A stretch of 6,809 nucleotides of DNA, taken from CAYVDH01 sp964450355. Lineage in GTDB: Bacteria > Bacteroidota > Bacteroidia > NS11-12g > UBA955. The stretch's first letter is position 1; each line of letters starts with the position of its first letter. The stretch spans positions 1 through 6,809 of the forward strand of contig CAYVDH010000184.1 of NCBI GenBank assembly GCA_964450355.1, written 5' to 3'. Below, piece after piece: positions 1-4,306 of the stretch. A program made the translations under genes and the position numbers. A model generated the notes under the pieces. That model had not been told where the DNA came from, did no database searches, and saw nothing but the letters and a program-made list of their open reading frames with translations.

Positions 1-209
1 ATTTCATTATTTATTATTTTCCAAGTATCTATTTGCATAGTATTCAAATTTTGAAACTCCCACCATGTACCTCTTTTAAATACACAAAAATCTTTTGTTT
101 CTTGGCTAATATAGCTTATAGTAGGCTTTGGTTTGTCCTTTATACAGCTACTAATAGTCAATAACAGAATAATGAATATAATCAAATGAAACCGAGTGTA
201 TTTTTTCAT
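1..209 (-). CDS. Small lipoprotein, N-terminal part (gene runs off left edge)
   Basis: Sixty-nine codons are open from an ATG at 209 to the window edge. The protein begins with a basic start (MKKYTR), a hydrophobic stretch to about residue 18, and a good lipobox I-S-S-C with the lipidated cysteine at 22, so it should be exported and anchored by signal peptidase II. Behind it comes a segment reading D-F-C-V-F-K-R-G-T-W-W-E-F followed by D-T-W. This lines up with D-Y-L-L-F-K-D-S-S-Y-W-I-Y followed by D-S-F-W in the gene upstream, so it is a diverged member of the same family. The ATG overlaps the TGA of that upstream gene (ATGA, 4 bases), which implies one transcript and probably coupled translation. 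The C-terminal part is not in the window. Function is unknown. Confidence 0.8.
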   Translation of the reverse strand, partial: MKKYTRFHLIIFIILLLTISSCIKDKPKPTISYISQETKDFCVFKRGTWWEFQNLNTMQIDTWKIINNE

Positions 210-874
210 TTTTTTACATTGTATCTAATTAAATCCCATACCTTGCCATTTTCATCCTCAAACTTAATGCAGCCTATGTTTTTAGAGTAATAAATTCTTT
301 TTACCCAGTCGTTTGAATTGGATGGATTGTACTCTACAAATAATATGTCATTAAATTCTATATTCTTAATTTCCATGGATTTTCTTTTTCCAATAATCCC
401 AATACCAAAGGAATTGTATTTAGAAAAGGAATCATAACCTTTTATATTGAACCTATATTCTTCTTCAATATAATTATTGTTTTTAGTTAATCTAAATATC
501 ACTTCAAACCTATGTCCATATTTTTCTATTTTATCATTACTTTTAGCAATTGATTGAAAAATAATATCTTCATATTTTTCATTTAGCATATTATTAAGCC
601 TATACCCAAAATTTTCATAACATGGAGTATTTTTAGTGCCCGTAATTTTATATGGCCAATCCTTATTAGTTGATACATTATTAGAAACCCAAAAACTATC
701 AATTACTCCAGAAGCTGAATCTTGGTAAATCCAATAACTGCTGTCTTTAAAAAGTAAATAGTCTTTGACCATTTGAGGATAAGGCACAAAACCAACACAG
801 CTTTTAGGTTCTTTTTTGCAACTGTTATATAACAATGTAATCAATATTGAACTTAGAAAATAGCTGATTTTCAT
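206..874 (-). CDS. Lipoprotein paralog A, hypothetical (222 aa)
   Basis: A 222-residue protein with a short signal peptide (hydrophobic from about residues 5 to 16) ending in Y-N-S-C, Cys19, followed by K-K. Tyr at -3 is not the textbook lipobox residue, but the layout (hydrophobic core, Ser, Cys, then charged and Pro residues) fits a lipoprotein. An early motif around residues 39-61 (Y-L-L-F-K-D-S-S-Y-W-I-Y ... D-S-F-W) and a C-terminal motif (R-I-Y-Y-S-K-N-I-G-C-I-K-F ... W-D-L-I-R-Y) are shared with the gene at 1977-2633, and in weaker form with 1292-1936. Both are typical of small, probably beta-rich Bacteroidota surface or periplasmic lipoproteins of unknown role. Residues 1-50 are identical to the paralog, then the core diverges sharply. 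It is preceded by its own promoter (-7 box at 901-908) and overlaps the next gene by four bases. No enzymatic motif is visible. Confidence 0.85.
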   Translation of the reverse strand: MKISYFLSSILITLLYNSCKKEPKSCVGFVPYPQMVKDYLLFKDSSYWIYQDSASGVIDSFWVSNNVSTNKDWPYKITGTKNTPCYENFGYRLNNMLNEKYEDIIFQSIAKSNDKIEKYGHRFEVIFRLTKNNNYIEEEYRFNIKGYDSFSKYNSFGIGIIGKRKSMEIKNIEFNDILFVEYNPSNSNDWVKRIYYSKNIGCIKFEDENGKVWDLIRYNVKK

Positions 875-900
875 TTCTTACTCGTTTATGAATATTGAAT

Positions 901-933
901 CAAATATAATGGTTTTTATTTACTTATAATCAA
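901..933 (-). promoter_or_regulatory. Bacteroidota-type promoter for lipoprotein A
   Basis: Read on the minus strand, TATATTTG (908 to 901) matches the Bacteroidota -7 consensus TAnnTTTG and lies 26 bases upstream of the ATG at 874. The nearest upstream TTG (933-931) is 22 bases away, longer than the usual 17-19. In the duplicated copy near 2660 the same -7 box has a TTG at 17 bases. The difference arises because a 68-bp segment (923-990) displaces the original -33 sequence here. Confidence 0.6.
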
Positions 934-990
934 ATTTGCCTTACTTCTTCTTCATCATAAACAAGGTATAGGGTGCATTTTTTTTAATTA
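923..990. other. 68-bp segment present only in repeat copy 1
   Basis: The alignment of the two long repeats breaks exactly here: 922 pairs with 2681 and 991 pairs with 2682. The junction has a short TTA microhomology. Read on the minus strand, it contains an open stretch ending N-A-P-Y-T-L-F-M-M-K-K-K-stop (stop TAA near 944-946), which looks like the tail of a protein, but an in-frame stop lies just upstream, so no gene is present. It could be an insertion in copy 1 or a deletion from copy 2. Confidence 0.75.
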
Positions 991-1009
991 AACCAATTTA
1001 AATGCATTC

Positions 1010-1184
1010 ATTATGTCACCCACTTCGGGGTTTTTAATTGCCAATGTTTGGTTTTATTATCATCCTATCACTCCTTCGGAGTTTGTTGTTTCATTTTTAA
1101 AGTTGCTCTGTATTTTTTATAAATCTATAGATAAACATAACAATAAATATTCAACCATAGCTCACGGTTTCAACCGTGGGTTAT
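1010..1184. repeat. REP-like palindrome block, copy 1
   Basis: Three small inverted repeats lie in this otherwise gene-free stretch. The first is ACCC..GGGT (1018-1031), followed by five T. The second is ACTCC-TTC-GGAGT (1070-1082). The third is ATAGCTCACGGTT-TC-AACCGTGGGTTAT-type pairing over 1157-1184, a 13-bp stem with two G-T wobbles. The first two are variants of one another, each set in a context like CATCCTATCAC. Similar short palindromes are, from memory, scattered through Bacteroidota intergenic DNA. Here the block is duplicated together with the lipoprotein gene. No transposase lies nearby. It also lies downstream of the 1292-1936 gene and could affect its transcript end. Confidence 0.7.
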
Positions 1185-1206
1185 AATAAACGATATAAGA
1201 AAGTGC

Positions 1207-1223
1207 AATGGTTTTTAACCATT
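1207..1223. terminator. Weak AT hairpin downstream of the 1936-1292 gene
   Basis: AATGGTT (1207-1213) and AACCATT (1217-1223) form a 7-bp stem with a 3-base loop, about 70 bases beyond the stop of the 1936-1292 gene on the minus strand. There is no good T-run after it on that strand, so a role in termination is uncertain. The rest of 1185-1291 is AT-rich DNA in which I see nothing else. Confidence 0.25.
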
Positions 1224-1291
1224 TTACATTTAATCCTATGCAAATCACCTTTTAAAAATATGATTTTTTTAATGGTTTTATTTGGTTAATA

Positions 1292-1936
1292 TTATGGTAT
1301 AATGTTGTAGTTAACTAATTCCCAAGTTTGATTATTGAAAATAATTTTACTGATACCTACTTCTTTACTAAGATATAAAGCAATGCCATATTGGCTACTC
1401 AAAAATTCAATCGTATTATTTAAAGTGTAATTAGGTGTTGTAATTGTTTTATTGAGGGTTATAATATAGTTTAGGTCTAGTATTTTATTATAAAATGAAT
1501 TATAACTTATCAATAAATTAGATTTTTTAGAATTTAAATTAAATAGTGTTTGATCATTGAATAAATAATTACAATTAATGGACATAACTTTATTAGTTCT
1601 ATCCCAAAAATTACTATCACTGTGTAAAATAGAAATAAATCTACCTTCTAAGGCGTTTATACTATTAAATGATGTTAAAAATTGTATATCAGTTTTAGCG
1701 CTTACAATGGTTGCTGTATCATATATTGTGGCAGTTGTATCTGTACGTTTATATATCCAAATACAGCCTTTGTTAAAATACCAATAAGGCAAAAATTCTT
1801 TATTACAATAAATGGTGTCTTTAGGGGCTAGTTCTTTGCCATGTATAGGTACTTTCTCTTCAGGCTTACATGAATAGATATTGATTATAAATATTCCTAT
1901 TACAATAATAAAAAATTGAAATATTTTTTGTTTCAT
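1292..1936 (-). CDS. Lipoprotein of the same family, divergent (214 aa)
   Basis: A 214-residue protein with a basic start (MKQK), a hydrophobic stretch to about residue 20 and lipobox I-Y-S-C with Cys23, followed by K-P-E-E. It is predicted to be exported and lipidated. A motif near residues 48-75 (L-P-Y-W-Y-F-N-K-G-C-I-W-I-Y then Y-D-T) and the C-terminal A-L-Y-L-S-K-E-V-G-I-S-K-I-I-F ... W-E-L-V-N-Y place it in the same family as its two neighbours, although overall similarity is low. It starts 40 bases after the stop of the 2633-1977 gene, so the two are probably cotranscribed. A CATATTTG sequence just upstream of its ATG (1948-1941) resembles a -7 box but is too close to the start to use. 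Role unknown; it has no catalytic signature. Confidence 0.85.
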   Translation of the reverse strand: MKQKIFQFFIIVIGIFIINIYSCKPEEKVPIHGKELAPKDTIYCNKEFLPYWYFNKGCIWIYKRTDTTATIYDTATIVSAKTDIQFLTSFNSINALEGRFISILHSDSNFWDRTNKVMSINCNYLFNDQTLFNLNSKKSNLLISYNSFYNKILDLNYIITLNKTITTPNYTLNNTIEFLSSQYGIALYLSKEVGISKIIFNNQTWELVNYNIIP

Positions 1937-1976
1937 TTAACAAATATGGAGTTATTTAATTTGAGAGTTCCAATGT

Positions 1977-2633
1977 TTATTGTTTTATTTTATATCTAAT
2001 TAATTCCCATACCTTGCCATTTTCGTCTTCAAATTTGATGCAGCCAATGTTTTTAGCATAATAAATCCTTCGCACCCAATCATAAGGATTAGGGCTAGGA
2101 TAGTTTAGAAATTGAATATCAATATATGTTTTATTATTAATTTCAATTTTAGGTAGTTTAAATATATAACCACCTTTAACTGGGGTTTCATTCCAAATAG
2201 AATCATATCCAACTGTTGAGAATCTTTTTTCACTTCTGTAAAAATAATTAATACCTCTCAAAACAAATTCTCCATAAAATTTTTCTTTTTCCTTACCTTT
2301 ATTATAGTGATAACTTTGCAATCGTATTTCTTGAACATTGTCTGTAAAAACTCTATTTATCTTATACTTATATTCCTCATAACAGGGGCAATCACGCGTA
2401 CCAGTTTCTTTATATGGCCAATAGCTTTGTTTTTCATAATCTTTAACCCAAAAACTATCTAATGTCCCCGTAGCAGAATCCTTATATATCCAATAACTGC
2501 TGTCTTTAAAAAGCAAATAGTCTTTGACCATTTGAGGATAAGGCACAAAACCAACACAGCTTTTAGGTTCTTTTTTGCAACTGTTATATAACAATGTAAT
2601 CAATATTGAACTTAGAAAATAGCTGATTTTCAT
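1977..2633 (-). CDS. Lipoprotein paralog B, hypothetical (218 aa)
   Basis: The first 50 residues are identical to the protein at 206-874, including the signal peptide and Cys19. Residue 51 differs (Lys for Gln), and beyond about residue 58 the core is different, apart from islands such as W-P-Y-K-x-T-G-T and the G-Y-D-S motif. The last 30 or so residues (D-W-V-R-R-I-Y-Y-A-K-N-I-G-C-I-K-F-E-D-E-N-G-K-V-W-type) are again nearly the same. At DNA level I count about 14 differences in the 88 bases at 1994-2081 against 223-310. The core is rich in Tyr, Lys and Phe and has a C-P-C-Y motif near residue 83 (T-P-C-Y in paralog A). It is the first gene of the minus-strand cluster, with a good promoter at 2660-2687. 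Function is not recognisable. Confidence 0.87.
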   Translation of the reverse strand: MKISYFLSSILITLLYNSCKKEPKSCVGFVPYPQMVKDYLLFKDSSYWIYKDSATGTLDSFWVKDYEKQSYWPYKETGTRDCPCYEEYKYKINRVFTDNVQEIRLQSYHYNKGKEKEKFYGEFVLRGINYFYRSEKRFSTVGYDSIWNETPVKGGYIFKLPKIEINNKTYIDIQFLNYPSPNPYDWVRRIYYAKNIGCIKFEDENGKVWELIRYKIKQ

Positions 2634-2875
2634 TTCTTACTCGTTTATGAATATTGAATCAAATATAATGGTTTTTATTTAAACCAATTTAAATGCATTC
2701 ATCCTATCACCCCCTTCAGGGTTTTTAATTGCCAATGTTTGGTTTTATTATCATCCTATCACTCTTTCGGAGTTTGTTGGTTTAATTTTAAAGTTGCTCT
2801 GTATTTTTTATAAATCTATAGATAAACATAACAATAAATATTCAACCATAGCTCACGGTTTCAACCGTGGGCTAT
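2488..2875. repeat. Long direct repeat, copy 2
   Basis: The counterpart of 729-1184 without its 68-bp extra segment. It covers the 5' end of lipoprotein B, its promoter and the palindrome block. Within it, CATCCTATCAC occurs twice, at 2700-2710 and 2752-2762, 52 bases apart, each leading straight into a hairpin (2709-2722 and 2761-2773). The third hairpin spans 2848-2875 with a 13-bp stem around a TC loop. Compared with copy 1, the G-T pair at 1160/1181 is here G-C (2851/2872), so the fold is kept. Confidence 0.88.
2660..2687 (-). promoter_or_regulatory. Bacteroidota-type promoter for lipoprotein B and cluster
   Basis: On the minus strand, TTG (2687-2685), a 17-base spacer and TATATTTG (2667-2660) match the Bacteroidota housekeeping consensus. 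The -7 box ends 26 bases before the ATG at 2633, giving a short leader. This probably drives at least the genes at 2633-1977 and 1936-1292. Confidence 0.65.
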
Positions 2876-2925
2876 ATGATTAATATCCTAACATCAAAAA
2901 TGATGTATTGATTGTAAAATTTATA

Positions 2926-3030
2926 CCCTGCGCTGCTCAGGCGTAAGCAAGCGAAAGGGATAGAAGCGGTTACCTCTCGGCTTTGCCGAGAAGTAATAGC
3001 GCATAGCCCGGTTCCGATAGGAATTCGCCC
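2926..3030 (+). ncRNA. Candidate structured RNA or structured intergenic repeat
   Basis: A GC-rich island in AT-rich intergenic DNA that folds well. TGCGC (2929-2933) pairs with GCGTA (2941-2945). A long central arm runs GCG (2966-2968), TTAC (2970-2973) and TCTCGGC (2975-2981) around a TTT loop to GCCGAGA (2985-2991), GTAA (2993-2996) and CGC (3000-3002). GGG (2957-2959) can close it with CCC (3007-3009). TTCC (3012-3015) pairs with GGAA (3020-3023). Two pairs are G-T wobbles that work only in plus-strand RNA. The frame AAGGGATAGAAGCGG ... ATAGCCCGG ... CGCCC resembles, from memory, a recurrent Bacteroidota intergenic element, and Rfam's Flavo-1 is one family to test. No ORF is present. It could instead be a non-transcribed repeat. 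Confidence 0.5.
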
Positions 3031-3073
3031 TAATGCTATTCTTTAACACCTTATGTCACCGTTAAATGAATAT

Positions 3074-3081
3074 TACATTTG
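3074..3081 (+). promoter_or_regulatory. Possible -7 box for the GGGP synthase gene
   Basis: TACATTTG matches TAnnTTTG exactly and would start transcription near 3088. No clear TTG sits 17-19 bases upstream. A second match, TAACTTTG at 3147-3154 with TTG at 3128-3130 (16-base spacer), overlaps the preferred start codon and is the competing possibility. Confidence 0.35.
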
Positions 3082-3151
3082 TGTTGTGTGAATTGTTTTG
3101 CTGATTTTTCATCATTTTCAACTATTTTTGTGTTTTTATTTTAACCTAACT

Positions 3152-3895
3152 TTGAATTCTCAATTTTTAAAATTACTCAATACTAACAAATCAATTGCCG
3201 TATTAATTGATCCTGATCAAAACAACATGGATACAGTCAATACAATTAATTTGTGTGTAGAAAATCAAGTGGATTTTATATTTGTTGGTGGCAGCATTGT
3301 CACTCAAGGTAATTTCAATCAATGCATTCAATTAATTAAATCCCATTGCCAAATCCCCGTTTACATCTTCCCAGGCAATGAATTGATGATAGACGATAAA
3401 GCAGATGGCATCCTGTTTCTGTCGCTTCTCAGTGGAAGAAATCCTGAATACCTGATAGGAAAACATGTGGTAGCTGCCCCATCGCTTGCCTCTTCTTCGT
3501 TGGATGTTGTACCTACTGCTTATTTGCTTATAGATGGTGGTAGAGAAACCAGTGTTAGCTACATCAGCAATACCAAACCTATACCTAATGATAAACCCAG
3601 CATAGCAGTTGCTACAGCCTTAGCCGGTAAATTACTAGGGATGCAATGCGTGTATTTGGATGCTGGTAGTGGTGCCAATCACAGTGTAAATTATGACATG
3701 GTAAATAAAGTAAAAACAAATACCCAATTGCCTCTAATCATTGGTGGTGGAATTAAAGATGCCGATACCGCTTTGATGTTATTCAAAAATGGTGCTGATG
3801 TGATAGTGATAGGAAATGGTGTGGAAACAAACCCCATGCTGATTAAAGAATTGAATAAAGCTAAGCAGCAAATTGTAAATACTGCAACGGTCTAA
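3152..3895 (+). CDS. Geranylgeranylglyceryl phosphate synthase family protein (GGGPS/PcrB-like)
   Basis: A TIM-barrel prenyltransferase that joins a long polyprenyl diphosphate to sn-glycerol 1-phosphate by an ether bond, the first committed step of archaeal-type lipids; Bacteroidota carry group II homologs whose product is poorly understood. Family marks, numbered from the TTG at 3152 (247 aa): V-L-I-D-P-D (17-22, Mg/diphosphate end), F-V-G-G-S (44-48), F-P-G-N (73-76), L-F-L-S-L-L-S-G-R-N-P-E-Y-L-I (88-102), Y-L-D-A-G-S-G (168-174), I-G-G-G-I (197-201) and I-G-N-G (220-223), which bind the glycerol phosphate. The start is uncertain. The frame is open back to a TTG at 3098, which would add 18 mostly hydrophobic residues unlike the family, and no ATG occurs before residue 26. 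I prefer 3152 because it gives the usual length. Cytosolic or membrane-peripheral. The donor chain length cannot be told from sequence. Confidence 0.93.
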   Translation: MNSQFLKLLNTNKSIAVLIDPDQNNMDTVNTINLCVENQVDFIFVGGSIVTQGNFNQCIQLIKSHCQIPVYIFPGNELMIDDKADGILFLSLLSGRNPEYLIGKHVVAAPSLASSSLDVVPTAYLLIDGGRETSVSYISNTKPIPNDKPSIAVATALAGKLLGMQCVYLDAGSGANHSVNYDMVNKVKTNTQLPLIIGGGIKDADTALMLFKNGADVIVIGNGVETNPMLIKELNKAKQQIVNTATV

Positions 3896-3919
3896 ATTCA
3901 TGTAATGTCTATATGAATT
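3895..3919 (+). terminator. Possible hairpin after GGGP synthase
   Basis: AATTCAT (3895-3901) and ATGAATT (3913-3919) form a 7-bp AT-rich stem with an 11-base loop directly at the stop codon. No T-run follows, so it is a weak terminator at best. A separate promoter follows before the next gene. Confidence 0.25.
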
Positions 3920-3971
3920 GCCATTAAATACAGTTATCGATAAAATCATTTTTTATTCATTGTTATTCAAG

Positions 3972-3979
3972 TAATTTTG
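3972..3979 (+). promoter_or_regulatory. -7 promoter box for the DUF-mrp-nifU operon
   Basis: TAATTTTG followed by CGGC matches the Bacteroidota TAnnTTTG box, 21 bases upstream of the TTG start at 4001, which predicts a leader of about 15 bases. I see no good TTG at -33. Its place after the GGGP synthase stop suggests that the three downstream genes are transcribed separately from it. Confidence 0.55.
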
Positions 3980-4000
3980 CGGCAAATATTTTTTTAAGTT

Positions 4001-4306
4001 TTGAACGAACACAATTGGTTACATAAATTAAAAAACAGATGGCAAGTCAATTCCATTTTTCAGGTTATACTGATTCTTATCGTGTTTGCTTGTACTGGTT
4101 TTTCTGTTATAGGCATTAAACATTTATTGGGAATCAGTGCCGCATCGTCATTGGGTACTCGGATAGCTTTTTATGTATTGATATTGCCTATTTATAACCT
4201 TATGTTGCTAGCTTATGGCTTCATATTTGGTCAATTTAAGTTTTTTTTAAATTTCGAAAAACGATTCTTTTCAAGAATTGTTCAATTATTTAAATCTAAA
4301 AAATGA
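4001..4306 (+). CDS. Small two-helix membrane protein, DUF6787-like
   Basis: A 101-residue protein with two membrane segments, about residues 18-38 and 54-76, a basic N-terminus (H-K-L-K-N-R-W-Q-V-N) and a basic amphipathic tail (F-G-Q-F-K-F-F-L-N-F-E-K-R-F-F). From memory this resembles a Bacteroidota family (DUF6787) that is sometimes wrongly labelled prolipoprotein diacylglyceryl transferase; it is far too short and lacks that enzyme's motifs. The start is TTG, and no ATG is available before the first helix. Its TGA overlaps the ATG of the Mrp gene (ATGA), so translation is probably coupled and the two products may work together, perhaps at the membrane, though that is inference. Confidence 0.75.
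   Translation: MNEHNWLHKLKNRWQVNSIFQVILILIVFACTGFSVIGIKHLLGISAASSLGTRIAFYVLILPIYNLMLLAYGFIFGQFKFFLNFEKRFFSRIVQLFKSKK

Larger units (their letters stand above)
729..1184. repeat. Long direct repeat, copy 1 (gene 5' end plus promoter plus intergenic block)
   Basis: This segment is repeated at 2488-2875. Bases 729-922 match 2488-2681 with one difference that I can see (T against C within an A-rich stretch, silent or conservative). They cover codons 1 to about 48 of the lipoprotein and its -7 box. Bases 991-1184 then match 2682-2875 with roughly nine substitutions and no net indel. Between the halves, copy 1 carries 68 extra bases. The coding half is better conserved than the intergenic half, which points either to recent gene conversion of the 5' end or to selection on the signal peptide. 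Confidence 0.9.

Noticed and set aside
1010..1184. Palindrome block as a CRISPR array or riboswitch
   Set aside because: There are no evenly repeated units with unique spacers and no cas gene. The hairpins are too short and simple for a known riboswitch.
1578..1787. Open frame of 69 codons on the plus strand
   Set aside because: It lies wholly inside the lipoprotein gene on the other strand and has no recognisable domain or upstream signals.
1941..1948. CATATTTG as a promoter for the 1936-1292 gene
   Set aside because: It is only four bases from the ATG, so transcription would begin at or inside the gene; cotranscription from 2633 fits better.
2926..3030. tRNA gene in the GC-rich island
   Set aside because: I find no cloverleaf with a T-arm GTTCRAN pattern and a matching acceptor stem. 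The fold is one long arm with side hairpins.
3098..3151. N-terminal extension of GGGP synthase from TTG at 3098
   Set aside because: The extra residues are hydrophobic and low complexity, unlike the family. It remains possible and is noted in the gene entry.
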